From assembly GCA_963828285.1 (NCBI GenBank), contig CAWHEB010000002.1:372001-436000 (forward strand): a DNA stretch of 64,000 bases, written 5' to 3'. Every line of letters begins with the position of its first letter. The first letter of the stretch is position 1. The stretch comes from DAIOEK01 sp963828285. Lineage in GTDB: Bacteria > Chloroflexota > Anaerolineae > Anaerolineales > Anaerolineaceae. The notes beneath the pieces are model-generated. The model was given only the letters and a program-made list of their open reading frames with translations, had not been told where the DNA came from and searched no databases. Made by a program: the position numbers and the translations under genes. This document shows, in pieces, positions 1-10,174 of this stretch.

Positions 1-65
1 ACACCTTCACCTTGTAATTAATCACTAATTGACCATCTTATCAGCACAACCATCAGAGGAATCCC

Positions 66-704
66 ATGGAAATCATCATCAGAGCGGAACAACCAGCAGA
101 TTATTTCGAAAATGAGAATGTCACCCGAGAAGCATTTTGGAATTTGTATGTCCCCGGATGCAACGAACATGTACTCGTCCATAAGTTGCGGGAGCACCCG
201 GATTATGTAAACGATCTCAGTTTTGTAGCCATCCATCAGGACCGCATCATCGGGAATATTTTCTATGCTAAGTCCCATGTAATTAATGAAAAGGATCAAA
301 GGGTGGAGACCCTGACCTTTGGACCTGTCAGCGTATTACCCGAATTCCAGCGGAAAGGTGTTGGATCCGCGCTCATCCAACATACCATCGAAATCGCTAA
401 AGCAAAAAATGTTTCCGGCATCATCATTTACGGCAATCCATCCAATTATTGTAAGCACGGGTTTAGAAGTGCAAGAGACTACAGTATCCGAAACTCGGAT
501 GGTAAATTTCCCTACAGTCTGCTAATCCTGGAATTACAAATGGATGTCTTTAGAGATCACGAATGGAAATTTTTCGAAAGCGATGTCTATAACATCGATG
601 ATGCAGAAACTGAAGAATACGACAAAAAGTTCCCCACGAAAATCAAGGAATATAACTACACGCAGGATGAATTCCTCATCGCTGTAAGGGCATTTCTGGA
701 ATAA
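66..704 (+). CDS. GNAT family N-acetyltransferase
   Basis: Predicted cytosolic acyl-CoA-dependent N-acetyltransferase of 212 residues; the acceptor is not predictable. The GNAT core is visible: a beta strand TFGPVSVLPEFQRKGVGSAL (about residues 83-102) contains the acetyl-CoA pyrophosphate-binding signature Q-R-K-G-V-G, followed by the helix ALIQHTIEIAKAK and the strand ending GIIIYGNPSNYCKHGF, as in YhbS-like enzymes. The C-terminal ~60 residues (rich in D, E, K, Y) are an extension beyond the fold. The start has AGAGGA seven bases upstream. It stands alone, with a 370-base gap after it. Family certain, substrate unknown. Confidence 0.85.
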   Translation: MEIIIRAEQPADYFENENVTREAFWNLYVPGCNEHVLVHKLREHPDYVNDLSFVAIHQDRIIGNIFYAKSHVINEKDQRVETLTFGPVSVLPEFQRKGVGSALIQHTIEIAKAKNVSGIIIYGNPSNYCKHGFRSARDYSIRNSDGKFPYSLLILELQMDVFRDHEWKFFESDVYNIDDAETEEYDKKFPTKIKEYNYTQDEFLIAVRAFLE

Positions 705-1076
705 AAACTTTATTCCATCCGCGCATAAGCTTTATTGACCTCCAGTAACGAAAAGATCTGCCCCTTTGAGAGGGCAGATCCGATGACATTTGTGCTTTGT
801 ATCTACAGTATATAAGATCTAAAAAGTGAATGCAATATACAAAATGTATGTTTTGTTGGGTAGCAATGATACTTTTATTGCAATGCCACAGCCGTAAAAT
901 ACTACTGTAATCATTCACATAGCAACCTGAAAGTGGTTTGTTTATTACTTTCCACTGTCTTGAAAAATAATAGTGGGGATTTACCATAGGTGGGATTGAT
1001 ACTTGTTATTAATCGAATCTTCCATCAAGCTTTTGGAAAATAATCTTGCACGAAGATCTCAAAAATTGGAGGGGAT
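705..1076. other. Intergenic stretch without a gene
   Basis: AT-rich and non-coding as far as can be seen, apart from the hairpin at 755-780. The last bases hold a strong ribosome binding site (GGAGGGG) for the aldo/keto reductase reading frame that follows. Confidence 0.5.
755..780. terminator. Perfect 9-bp hairpin, possible terminator
   Basis: GATCTGCCC and GGGCAGATC are exact reverse complements around an 8-base loop. There is no T-run on the plus strand. On the minus strand the stem is followed by TTTTCG, so it would work better there, where no gene is seen. It may end the GNAT transcript or simply be a structured repeat. Confidence 0.4.
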
Positions 1077-2074
1077 ATGATGATGAGACGTCTGGGACGC
1101 AGTGATCTCGAAGTCAGCGCCATGGGATTGGGTTGTTGGGCTATGGGCGGATTGTGGAATTGGCTTGAAGCAGATGGCTCTCTGGAAGCTGTGGGTTGGG
1201 GTCAGGTGGATGATGCCGAGTTCAATTCGAGCCATACATTATGCCCTGGATTCCGGGATCAATTTCTTCGATACAGCAGCCAACTACGGTTGCGGACACA
1301 GTGAGCGGATCCTCGGTCAGGCGGTGAAAGACCGCCGCGGCAAGGTCATCCTGGCGACCAAGTTCGGCTATGTGGTGGACGAGACAGAATCGCATTGTCT
1401 CGGAAACAACGGATGTAGTCAATCGTATCCATGGGGAGTGTGAAGACAGCCTGCGCCGTTTACAGACGGATTATATTGACCTTTATCAGTTTCATATAGA
1501 CGAATACGATCCTGGAAAAGCGGTCGAAGTTCGTGAAGAATTGGAAGCATTAGTCAAGGAAGGCAAGATCCGTTGGTACGGATGGAGCACCAATAATCCC
1601 GAAGGTGCAATGGTGTTCGCACAGGGACAGCATTGCACTGCCATCCAGCATTGGATGAATATGGGTACCGATATGCCTGAACTGTTGGCCGTCTGTGACC
1701 AAAATGATCAAGCCGCCGTCATCCGCTCTCCACTTGGGAGCGGCAACATGACCGGCAAGATAAATGGCGATACGGTCTTCCCGGAAGGCGATTGGCGGCG
1801 CAATTGGGACTTGCACAGCGAATGGTCCATTCAACGACGTCAGCGCATCGAGGCTGTCCGAAAAGTGTTTGCGGATGCCGGTGACACTCGGACACAGGCG
1901 CAGATCGCCCTGGCATGGATCTGGTCCCGCAACGATCGCGCCATACCCATCCCCGGTTTCAAATCGCTCGCCCAGGTCAAAGAAAACATCCAGGCGATGG
2001 AGTTTGGTTTGCTGAGCAAGAAACAAATGCGGAAGATCGACGAAATATTCGAACGCGCACCATCCAATACTTAA
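1077..2074 (+). pseudogene. Aldo/keto reductase, broken by two +1 frameshifts
   Basis: NAD(P)H-dependent aldo/keto reductase (TIM barrel) spread over three reading frames. The first frame gives the N-terminal strand MRRLGRSDLEVSAMGLGCWA. An extra base near 1221 moves to the frame carrying FFDTAANYG (catalytic Asp) and ILATKFGY (catalytic Lys). A second extra base near 1381-1392 moves to the frame with DLYQFHIDEY (His), GWSTNN, and the cofactor-end motifs IPIPGFKSLAQVKENI. Joined, it makes a normal length of about 330 residues and every key motif is intact. Either a recent pseudogene or sequence errors. The start has GGAGGGG upstream. Confidence 0.85.
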
Positions 2075-2101
2075 CCGCTGGCTGGGGTACAATAGCCGCA
2101 T

Positions 2102-2776
2102 ATGTCAACGCGGTTCTTCTTTCACTACCTGCTGATGGCTGCTTTCCTCTCCGGTTGCACGGGGACGGCAGCCATACCGACCATCGATCCTCCAACCGCC
2201 ATTGCCGCCGCTGTATCCACCCAACTGGCAGCACTGCCCACTCCAACACCTTCACCCACTACCACGCCTGAGCCTCCAACGCCGACAGCAACTTCATCGC
2301 CTACTGCCACGGTGACGGTGCCCACAGTGAATGGATCTCCCACCAGCGTCTACCCCTTCCCTTATATCACCTGGACTCCCAGTACTTGCGACTATTCCGC
2401 TTTCATTGCTGATTTGGATGTGGTCGATTACTCGAAGATACTGCCGGGGACAAAATTCACCAAGACCTGGCGTATCAAGAATATTGGCACCTGCACCTGG
2501 ACCACAGATTACCGCTTTACCTACATAAGCGGTGACCCGATGGGCGCGGATACCATCTACCTGCCCAGATCCGTTCCGCCAGGTGAGACCATCGATATTT
2601 CTCTGCAGATGAAAGCGCCGGATATCGAAGAGGATTATTCCAATTTCTGGAAACTGCGTAATACCGCCGGGGACATCTTTGGCACAACATTCTATGTCGC
2701 CATCGAAGTCAGCAAAAACTCCCTCAAACCGACCCCCACTGAAACCTTGACTCCGGAAACAGAGATCCCCACGTAA
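2102..2776 (+). CDS. Lipoprotein with NBR1-like Ig domain
   Basis: Predicted surface lipoprotein of 224 residues. The signal peptide ends in the lipobox LSGC (Cys19). It is followed by a low-complexity linker of T, P and S (about residues 40-80) and then an Ig-like domain (about 95-205) of the type named after NBR1, with its characteristic strand KTWRIKNIGTCTW and the later PPGETIDISLQMKAP. Such domains in Anaerolineae sit on cell-surface proteins and are thought to mediate protein contacts; the specific ligand is unknown. A TPTE-rich tail ends the protein. It starts about 27 bases after the broken reductase. Confidence 0.85.
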   Translation: MSTRFFFHYLLMAAFLSGCTGTAAIPTIDPPTAIAAAVSTQLAALPTPTPSPTTTPEPPTPTATSSPTATVTVPTVNGSPTSVYPFPYITWTPSTCDYSAFIADLDVVDYSKILPGTKFTKTWRIKNIGTCTWTTDYRFTYISGDPMGADTIYLPRSVPPGETIDISLQMKAPDIEEDYSNFWKLRNTAGDIFGTTFYVAIEVSKNSLKPTPTETLTPETEIPT

Positions 2777-2959
2777 TAGCTTGAAAGTATTAAGAATTTC
2801 AATCAAAAAACCGACAATTAACTAAGAAATTTCAATATAAAATTTATGTATATATAGAGATATTTTAAAAGTAAACCTGTGGAGATATTGTATTGTAAAA
2901 TATGTAATAATTCTTCTGGTATATAAACAATTCTCTATTCAAGGATAACTAAAATCAGT

Positions 2960-3512
2960 ATGGATGAAACAGAGAAGTTGTTTCTTAGAACACTTGATGA
3001 TATTGAAAATCGATTGACGCAAGTTGATCCTTATGAAATTTTGTTGATTTCCGGGTTAATACGGAAACTTTTTCTGGACGACTTTCCGCTTGTCGATAAG
3101 ATTAATCAAAAATATAAAATAAAACTGGCATTTGAAATTGCTATTCCCCAAGCAAATATAGAAAATGATCCGGATTTGTACATGTGGACCGTCCAAGATG
3201 GTCTCGACCCAGATACAGCACCACCTTTCAAGGAAAGGTAACTTTAATCGTGATCAATTCCTAAGAATTATTGTCACAGTTTTCTCCGGTCATCGCTATT
3301 CGGTTAGAGATGTTGTCCATTTGAAGCAAATGGTATCACGGGAGGAGTTCAATTCCGGGTCGACCAAAGATCGAAAAAGAGACTGTTTTACATCAGATGG
3401 AATTCTACAATTTCTGTTGGTGGTATTCAATTTCTTTATTACGTCAACTAAAATCAATCGCAAAAGTTACAATAGAAAGACAAACTTAATCGACTTTAAG
3501 AATAGTAATTAG
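2960..3512 (+). pseudogene. Unknown protein remnant with frameshifts
   Basis: Not recognised with confidence. The first frame (residues 1-93) is an acidic, helix-rich soluble sequence ending DTAPPFKER. Just past 3235 the sense seems to continue one base over as NFNRDQFLRIIVTVF and YSVRDVVHLKQMVSRE. Further on the coding look moves again: GGVQFRV in one frame, then LLRQLKSIAKVTIER in another. This is the layout of a single ~170-residue protein with at least two indels. It is AT-rich compared with its neighbours. A short real gene ending at 3241 is the alternative. Confidence 0.4.
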
Positions 3513-3674
3513 TTGATTTTATGATTATCTTGATGATATAAAGTATTCGTATATTACCAAATATGCATTATTTCAAAAGAATAAAGTCTGATAGCCTCGA
3601 ATGGTTTTCTCTCACAGGTCTTTTTGTTTGCTGGATATAATTATTAAGTTGTCATTCTGATCCACGAGGCAAAA

Positions 3675-6426
3675 ATGTCAGAGAGTATCAGCACGCGATC
3701 GGGTTCTGCCCCCATTCTGACGACAAAGCTGTATATTCCCCTGCCTCGACCGCAGATCGTCCACCGTCCGCGGCTGATCGAAAATCTGAATGAGGGTCTT
3801 CACCACAGGTTGACCTTGATCTCCGCTCCCGCCGGTTTCGGGAAAACCACCCTGGTCAGCGAGTGGATCGCTGATCTCGCTCAACAATCATCAAAGCCTT
3901 CCATCCCGATTGCCTGGTTGTCGCTCGATGAAACAGACAGTAACCTTGCCACCTTTTTCACTTACTTCATCGCGGCTCTGCAAACGGTCTCAAAAGACCT
4001 TGGCAGCGGATTTTTAACTGCCATTCAATCCTCCTCCCCGATCAATGACTACCTGTTAGCCTCCCTGCTGAATGAGATCGCCGCCATCCCGAACGATTTC
4101 GTCCTGGTTCTGGATGATTACCATGTAATAGACTACGAACCAGTCGATCAATCCCTCACCTACTTGCTCGATCACCTCCCGCCGCAGATGCACTTGCTGA
4201 TCACCACCCGCGAGGATCCCTCCCTGCCCCTGTCGCGCTACCGTGCAAAAGGACACTTGACCGAGATCCGTGCCGCCGATCTGCGCTTTACCCCCGAAGA
4301 AGCCGGTGCTTTCCTGAACCGGATGATGCACCTTGATCTCTCATCAGACAGCATCGCTGCTCTCGATGCCCGTACCGAAGGCTGGATCACCGGTCTGCAG
4401 TTGGCTGCACTCTCCATGCAGGGACGATCCGACACGGCTGCCTTTATCCAGGCTTTCACTGGCAGCCATCGTTTTGTGCTCGATTACCTGGTCGAAGAAG
4501 TCCTCCAGCACGAGCCAGAACCCGTCCGCAAGTTTCCTGCTGCAAACCGCCATCCTCGACCGTTTTTGTGCTCCGTTATGCAATGCGGTCACCGAACGCA
4601 GTGACAGCAAGGATATGCTGGACACGCTGGAACGCGGCAACCTGTTCCTCATTCCGCTGGATGACCAGCGCCAGTGGTACCGCTATCATCACCTCTTCGC
4701 CGAGGTGCTGCAATCGCATCTTTTGGAATCCCAGCCGGATCAGATCACCGCCCTCCATTCGCGGGCAGGCAGGTGGTTTGAACACAACGGTTATCGCTCC
4801 GATGCCATTCGCCACGCCCTGGCTGCCAGAGACTTCGAGTTCGCAGCAGACCTGATCGAGCTGGCCTGGTCAAATATGGATATCAGTTACCAATCCCCTA
4901 CCTGGCTCGGTTGGGTCAAGAGGCTCCCCGAAGCGTTGCTTCGCAACCGGCCGGTGCTCAGTGTGGGGTATGCCTGGGCTTTGTTGGATACCGGTGAGAT
5001 GGAAACCTGCGAATCTCTTTTGCTGGATGCCGAACGGATTCTGGACGCGCCACCAGAAAAGATGATCGTGGTGGACCAGGAACAATTCCGATCGTTGCCG
5101 GCATCGATCGCGACTGCCCGAGCCTATCGTTCCCTCGCATTTGGGGATGTCCCCGCTACGATGAAGTATGCCCGACAGGCACTTGAATGCCTCCCTGCAG
5201 ATGACCCCATCAGGTATGTCCAGGCTACCTCATTGTTGGGACTAGCCCAGTACACCAGCGGAGATCTGCAGGCAGCAGAACAATCCCTATCGGAATTTCA
5301 TATATACCTGCAGAAAACCGGAGACATCAACACTCTGATCGGGATCACCTTTCTTCTGGCTGATATCCGCGTCACCCTTGGACGCCTGCGGGATGCTGAA
5401 AGTATCTATCAGCAAACCTTGCACCTCGCCAACGAAACAGGAGGACACTTGCCTCTTGGAACGGCTGATTTATACCGCGGTCTCGCTGAGTTGGCCGTTG
5501 AGCATGGCGATCTGAATACCGCTGAGCAATATTTGTCCACCTGCCAGAAACTGAGCGAGCTGTCCGCGATGACGGATTGGCCGTACCGCTTGTGCATTTC
5601 ACAGGCTCGGTTGAAAGTGGCGCAGGGAGACCTGGATGGCGCGCTCGCTCTCTTGGCTGAGGCTGAACGCGTACATATTCGAGGACCCTTGCCCGATGTG
5701 CGTCCCATTGCTGCCTCGAAATCGCTGATCTGGCTCAAACAAGGTAGGCTGGATCAATCCCTTGGATGGGCTAGCGCTCAGGGTTTATCGGTTGACAACG
5801 AGCTTGACTTTTTACACGAGTTTGAGCTTATCATTCTGGCTCGGGTTCTCATCGCCGCTGGCAAAAAAGATCGGATTATTGATTCCTTTGAGAAGGCTGC
5901 CGTGCTGTTGGATCGTCTGCTGAAAGCCGCAGAATCTGGCGGTCGGATGGGCAGTGTACTTCACATTCTGCTGCTGCAAGCCCTCGCATTCCAGGCGCAG
6001 GTCGACCTTCCCCATGCCCTCGAAAAATTGGAACGTGCTATGACCCTGGCTGAACCGCAAGGCTACGTCCGCACCTTTGTGGATGAAGGTGAATCAATGC
6101 GATTGTTGATTGAAAAACTATCGCGTAATCGGACCCATCCACTATTTAGTTATGCGGATAGACTGCTGTCTGCCTTCGCACAACCGCAGATCCCACTGGA
6201 TTCAACCCTCCCCCACCAAGGATCAAACCTGATCGAGTCATTGAGTGAACGTGAACTTCAGGTGCTCAGACTACTCCGCAGCGAGTTAAGCGGCCCGGAC
6301 ATTGCCGCAGAATTGATCGTTTCGCTCAACACATTGCGGTCCCACACCAAAAGTATTTTCCACAAATTGGGAGTTAACAACCGCCGGGCAGCCGTCCGCC
6401 GTGCCGAAGAGCTCAAATTGCTCTAG
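3675..6426 (+). pseudogene. MalT-like LuxR regulator, one +1 frameshift
   Basis: Large ATP-binding transcriptional activator of the MalT/LuxR (STAND) type, about 917 residues when joined. The first frame contains Walker A APAGFGKTT (about residue 50) and Walker B VLVLDDYHVID. The second carries the TPR-like middle region and the C-terminal LuxR helix-turn-helix (SERELQVLRLL to NRRAAVRRAEEL). Comparison with the intact paralogue at 15583-18318 pins the break: that copy reads CGCAGTTTCC where this one reads CGCAAGTTTCC, one extra A at 4530/4531. Everything else is conserved. It is the first gene of module copy 1 and probably controls the genes after it. Confidence 0.9.
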
Positions 6427-6501
6427 CCAAATAAGAATCTCCATTTTGTACTCCGGTAGATGGATCAAACCATCTTCCGGAGATTTTTATTCCCTCCAGA
6501 A

Positions 6502-6531
6502 ATCACCACATCAATCACATCATGTGGTGAT
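6502..6531. promoter_or_regulatory. 10-bp perfect inverted repeat, candidate operator
   Basis: ATCACCACAT and ATGTGGTGAT flank a 10-base spacer, then TGACG follows. It lies 57 bases before the ~90-residue gene of module copy 1. A related arrangement (CATCACATGTGACGATGACG) occupies the same place in module copy 2, which suggests a binding site rather than chance. The likely ligand is the neighbouring LuxR protein; this is inference. Confidence 0.55.
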
Positions 6532-6587
6532 GACGTCTCCCCACCTGCGGAGATATCCTTAGCCTAGATCAACCACGACTGAAAGAT

Positions 6588-6851
6588 ATGAGACACGAAA
6601 TGATTGACAAATCGAATTTGAATGGACAATATTGCGAAATCCGATTAAAGGGACATCTGGATTCCCGTTGGGTGGAGTGGTTTGATGGATTGTCAATCAC
6701 ACTGGAAGAGAATGGCACCACGCTTCTGAGAGGTCAATTAACCGACCAGGCTTCCCTGCATGGTGTGCTCAAAAAAGTCCGTGATATTGGCCTGCCTTTA
6801 CTCTCTGTTAATATCTCCGATCCGGACGCAAAGGAGGGTAACAAACCATAG
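6588..6851 (+). CDS. Conserved ~90-residue protein of the LuxR module
   Basis: An 87-residue soluble protein of unknown function. It has a close paralogue at 18517-18795; both share the strand YCEIRLKGHLDSRW (or YEIRLKGHLDARW), then ITLEENG, LLRGQLTDQASLHGVL, and VRDIGLPLLSVN. The alternation of strands and an Asp-Gln-x-x-Leu-His helix suggests a small alpha/beta fold. In both copies it follows a MalT-like regulator and precedes membrane protein genes, so it may be a cofactor or target of that regulator. No signal peptide or transmembrane segment. Confidence 0.75.
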   Translation: MRHEMIDKSNLNGQYCEIRLKGHLDSRWVEWFDGLSITLEENGTTLLRGQLTDQASLHGVLKKVRDIGLPLLSVNISDPDAKEGNKP

Positions 6852-6923
6852 TTCGTCGTATTGATTGACCTTCCTGAAAGGTTTATTGAACAAAATAATT
6901 GTATTCACAATAAGGAGTAATAA

Positions 6924-7619
6924 ATGAAAGACTTACAGAAATTCGGTGGAATTGCCGCCTTTTACATGGCTTTGGCGCACTTGATGGGATTGATCATCTT
7001 CATTGCCATTTTGGATTACATCAGCATTACCGATTTAGCTCAAAAGGTCGCCGTGAATGTCGCCAACCAAAACATTGTTTTTTCGACCAATCTGATCATG
7101 TATGTTTTCTTTGGCTTTTTCCTGATCGTATTTTCACTCGCTCTGTATGACAGATTGAAAGCTGACGCACCCGCCCTGATTCAAGTGGCAACTGCGATTG
7201 GGATCATCTGGGCTGGCTCATTGATCGCCAGCGGAATGGTCGCGAATGCTGCGCTCAGCTCAGTCGTGTCACTTTATGCTACTGACTCAACCCAGGCTAT
7301 GCTAACCTGGCAGGGAATTGAACCCGTGATAGACGGACTGGGCAACGCAAATGGTGAAATACTTGGTGGTCTTATGACGTTATTGATCAGCTTGGCAGCT
7401 TTGCGGGCAAGTGAATTTTCCAAAGGTTTGATTATCCTCGGGTTTGTGGTTGGCGCAGTAGGAATCATCTCTCTTGTCCCGGCATTGACCGGTATGCTGG
7501 GTCCGGTGTTTGGCCTGGCCCAAATCATCTGGTTCATCTGGATGGGAATTAGTCTGCTTCGTAATGATCCAGGCAAGTCAGTGGAAAAAATTGATAAATC
7601 CGCATTGCCAGCAAAATAA
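6924..7619 (+). CDS. Multispanning membrane protein, DUF4386-like
   Basis: A 231-residue hydrophobic protein with about seven predicted transmembrane helices and a short charged C-terminus (DPGKSVEKIDK). The layout, and the small residues around helix 3 (WAGSLIASGMV), resemble the DUF4386 proteins next to it, but identity with that family is uncertain. No catalytic motif is visible. A good ribosome binding site (AAGGAGTAATAA) precedes the ATG. It sits between the ~90-residue gene and a clearer DUF4386 gene, probably in one transcript. Confidence 0.7.
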   Translation: MKDLQKFGGIAAFYMALAHLMGLIIFIAILDYISITDLAQKVAVNVANQNIVFSTNLIMYVFFGFFLIVFSLALYDRLKADAPALIQVATAIGIIWAGSLIASGMVANAALSSVVSLYATDSTQAMLTWQGIEPVIDGLGNANGEILGGLMTLLISLAALRASEFSKGLIILGFVVGAVGIISLVPALTGMLGPVFGLAQIIWFIWMGISLLRNDPGKSVEKIDKSALPAK

Positions 7620-7697
7620 ATAGTTATTGAATGAACTGCACTTCAAAAGTTAGATGCAAACTGACAATTTGGAGTGCAGTTCAAAGAAAGAAGAAAA

Positions 7698-8399
7698 ATG
7701 AGAGCACTTAAAAGTACCGCAAGACTTGCAGGGATCCTGTATATCATTATGGATGTATTCATGATATTCGGCGGAATGTATGTTGATGCAAGAATTTTTG
7801 TACCCGGCGATACCGTGGCCACAGTTAGTAATATTCTGGAATCTGAGTGGCTATTCCGTCTCGGCTTCGTGAGCTTTCTAGTCGGGCTAATTCTTCAATT
7901 GTATTTGGTCCATGTTTTATACGAGTTGTTTAAGTCAGTAGAAAAGGACCAAGCCAGGATGATGGTCATACTCATTGTTGCCGGTGTCTCAGTAGCTTTT
8001 ATGAATATGCTAATTCAGTATGCTCCCCTTCTAATCTTAAGCAATGCCGGACATCTCTCAGCTTTCAATCCGGCCCAGTTACGATCGCTGGCGATGGTAT
8101 TCCTCGATTTGTACAACGATGGGGTTCAGATTGCTGAGGTTTTCTGGGGCTTATGGCTAATTCCTCTCGGGTTGCTTGTTTACAAATCTGAATTCGTTCC
8201 AAAAATACTGGGGGTTCTGCTTTTCATTGGCTGTTTGGGGCATCTGCTCAGCTTCCTATCGACTTTCCTTTTCCCAGGGTACAGCACAATCCTCATGCCA
8301 ATTGGGGAAACCGCCATGTTTTGCGAGATGCCAATTTTCCTTTGGCTATTGATCAAAGGTATTAAAGATCAACAACGATCCACATCTCTGGCAGTTTGA
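7698..8399 (+). CDS. DUF4386 family membrane protein
   Basis: About 233 residues, six to seven predicted transmembrane helices. The N-terminal STARLAGILYIIMDVFMIFGG and the later AEVFWGLWLIPLGLLVYKS, FVPKILGVLLFIGCLGHL are typical of DUF4386, a family of unknown function common in Chloroflexota and Bacteroidetes. I place the start at the ATG following AAGAAAGAAGAAAA rather than at an in-frame codon 24 bases upstream. Role unknown; it lies with the same partners in both module copies. Confidence 0.8.
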   Translation: MRALKSTARLAGILYIIMDVFMIFGGMYVDARIFVPGDTVATVSNILESEWLFRLGFVSFLVGLILQLYLVHVLYELFKSVEKDQARMMVILIVAGVSVAFMNMLIQYAPLLILSNAGHLSAFNPAQLRSLAMVFLDLYNDGVQIAEVFWGLWLIPLGLLVYKSEFVPKILGVLLFIGCLGHLLSFLSTFLFPGYSTILMPIGETAMFCEMPIFLWLLIKGIKDQQRSTSLAV

Positions 8400-8446
8400 T
8401 GGTCGGGTAAGATGTGATTGCAATTAACAAATATAAGGATAAAAAA

Positions 8447-9400
8447 ATGAAAGCAATTGTTTACACAAAATTCGGACCAGCGGAAGTTCTTCATCTCAAA
8501 GAAGTAACGAAACCTACACCCAAAGTGAATGAGGTGCTGATAAGAATTCATGCAACAGCAGTTACCAAGGAAGACCCGGATATGAGGGCTTCCCCGGGGA
8601 TCAACGGTATTTTCAAACCCCGAAACCCGGTTCTGGGGCAGGAGCTGGCTGGGGAAATCGAAGCAATAGGTAAAAATGTGACCCGCTTTAAGCCAGGTGA
8701 CAAGGTATTTGGAATGGAATCGTTTGGCGCTTATGCTGAATACAAATGTATGTCAGAAAACGGAGCAATAACCATCAAGCCGGTCAGGATAAGCTTTGAA
8801 GAAGCAGCCAGTATTCCAAACGGGGCATTAACGGCTTTGCCCTTTCTGCGGGATAAAGGGAAGATCCGGGGTGGACAATCCGTCCTGATCTATGGCGCAT
8901 CCGGATCGGTAGGCACTGCTGCGGTACAGTTGGCCAAATACTATGGAGCTGAGGTGACCGGGGTGTGCAGTACCAATAATTTGGAATGGGTTAAATCTCT
9001 GGGTGCAGATCAGGTGATTGATTACACCCGGGAGGACTTTACAAAAAATGGCAGGAACTATGATGTTGTTTTTGACACTGTGGGCAAGACTTCGTTTTCT
9101 ACTTGCAAAGATTCACTGACGGATGATGGTACTTACCTTTCCACCGTCCCAACACCGGAAATATTGTTCCAGGCGATAAAGACTGCAAAAAGTGGTGGCA
9201 AAAAGGTAAGGTTTGCGGCTGCAGGTCTGAGATCGGCAGGTGAAAAGACCAAGGATCTTGGTTTTCTTTCAGGGTTGATCGAGGCGGACAAATTCAAACC
9301 GGTGATCGATAGGTGTTATCCCATGGAACAGATCGCCGAGGCTCACCGTTACGTCGAACAAGGCCACAAAAAGGGAAATGTCATCATCGCCATCGTCTGA
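8447..9400 (+). CDS. MDR-family NAD(P)H quinone oxidoreductase
   Basis: Medium-chain dehydrogenase/reductase of the zinc-independent quinone reductase type, 317 residues, cytosolic. The N-terminal catalytic domain (MKAIVYTKFGPAEVLHLKE) is followed by a Rossmann fold with YGASGSVGTAAVQLAKYYGAEVTGVCS (shown here as its two adjoining parts, residues about 145-171), and the C-terminal AHRYVEQGHKKGNVII. The cysteine and histidine zinc ligands of alcohol dehydrogenases are absent. Start chosen after AAGGAT. A paralogue ends module copy 2. The substrate is probably a quinone or an enone; this is family knowledge, not seen directly. Confidence 0.88.
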   Translation: MKAIVYTKFGPAEVLHLKEVTKPTPKVNEVLIRIHATAVTKEDPDMRASPGINGIFKPRNPVLGQELAGEIEAIGKNVTRFKPGDKVFGMESFGAYAEYKCMSENGAITIKPVRISFEEAASIPNGALTALPFLRDKGKIRGGQSVLIYGASGSVGTAAVQLAKYYGAEVTGVCSTNNLEWVKSLGADQVIDYTREDFTKNGRNYDVVFDTVGKTSFSTCKDSLTDDGTYLSTVPTPEILFQAIKTAKSGGKKVRFAAAGLRSAGEKTKDLGFLSGLIEADKFKPVIDRCYPMEQIAEAHRYVEQGHKKGNVIIAIV

Positions 9401-9457
9401 AATACCTTAAAGACCAGGAATCGCAGGAATTCTAAAAAAAGCCGCGAATCATTTCCC

Positions 9458-9486
9458 TTGACAACTTATGCTTGTTGTTTGATAAT
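9458..9486 (+). promoter_or_regulatory. Sigma-70 promoter of the tetR gene
   Basis: TTGACA, 17 bases, then GATAAT: a near-consensus promoter immediately before the TetR gene. The -10 box overlaps the operator described next. Confidence 0.85.
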
Positions 9487-9508
9487 ATGGGTGACTGCCC
9501 ACCCATAT
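9485..9508. promoter_or_regulatory. TetR operator, 9-bp inverted repeat
   Basis: ATATGGGTG and CACCCATAT are exact reverse complements with a 6-base spacer. The site covers the end of the -10 box and the expected transcription start, the usual place for autorepression by a TetR protein. Binding by the adjacent gene product is inferred. Confidence 0.75.
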
Positions 9509-9522
9509 AAATAAAGGTAACC

Positions 9523-10128
9523 ATGGCTAGATACAAAAATGAAGAGCGTGATCGAATATTCAAGGATACCCGCCAGGCGTTGTTGTCTGCGGCTGCGGAA
9601 GAGTTCGCACTCCGTGGCTATGTTGGAGCCAACATCAATCACATCTCCCTCGCGGCTGGGTTGGCTAAGGGCACCATCTACAATTACTTTGAGAGTAAAC
9701 GGGCTTTGATGCTGGCGTTGATCGATGAGATTGCATCAACCCATTCAGCATCGATCACTGAGCAGATTTCTCACGAGAGCGACATCGTTCGTAGGCTGGA
9801 GCGTTTCTTTGAGGCTGGTTTCGATTGGGTAACCACCCACCTCGCCCAGACCAGGGTGATCTTTATCACTTTGAATGGTCCTGAAATGGAATTCAAACAA
9901 TATATGTATCAACGCTACCAACCCATGCTCCAAATGGTTGGAAAAGACATCCTCGCTGCCGGTATGGCGCAGGGGATTTTCCGTCAGATGGATGCCGCAA
10001 CGACCGCGGGACTGATCATGACCATCTATCTGGGCAGTATCTCCTACCTTGATGAACAGGGACGTTTATGGATGTCCTCCAGCCAGGTTGCTGATTTTGT
10101 TTTAAATGGGCTCCGGACAAGCAAGTAA
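9523..10128 (+). CDS. TetR/AcrR family transcriptional repressor
   Basis: A 201-residue regulator. The N-terminal helix-turn-helix is clear: LLSAAAEEFALRGYVGAN, INHISLAAGLAKGTIYNYF and ESKRALMLALIDE (about residues 18-70). The C-terminal ligand-binding domain is helical and diverged, so the inducer cannot be predicted. A strong promoter overlapped by a palindrome lies just upstream, indicating autoregulation. It follows the MDR reductase gene and could also regulate it or the membrane genes nearby. Ribosome binding site AAAGGT. Confidence 0.92.
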   Translation: MARYKNEERDRIFKDTRQALLSAAAEEFALRGYVGANINHISLAAGLAKGTIYNYFESKRALMLALIDEIASTHSASITEQISHESDIVRRLERFFEAGFDWVTTHLAQTRVIFITLNGPEMEFKQYMYQRYQPMLQMVGKDILAAGMAQGIFRQMDAATTAGLIMTIYLGSISYLDEQGRLWMSSSQVADFVLNGLRTSK

Positions 10129-10174
10129 CGGACAATATAATTTCTGATGGGGGGGAAAAAGCGGGATTCAAAGA

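Noticed and set aside
1550..2101. Minus-strand reading frame of 183 codons over the aldo/keto reductase
   Set aside because: Shadow of a clear family on the other strand; no ribosome binding site or motif.
2294..2806. Minus-strand reading frame of 170 codons over the NBR1-Ig gene
   Set aside because: Shadow frame: the plus-strand gene has a signal peptide and recognisable domain, the reverse frame has neither.
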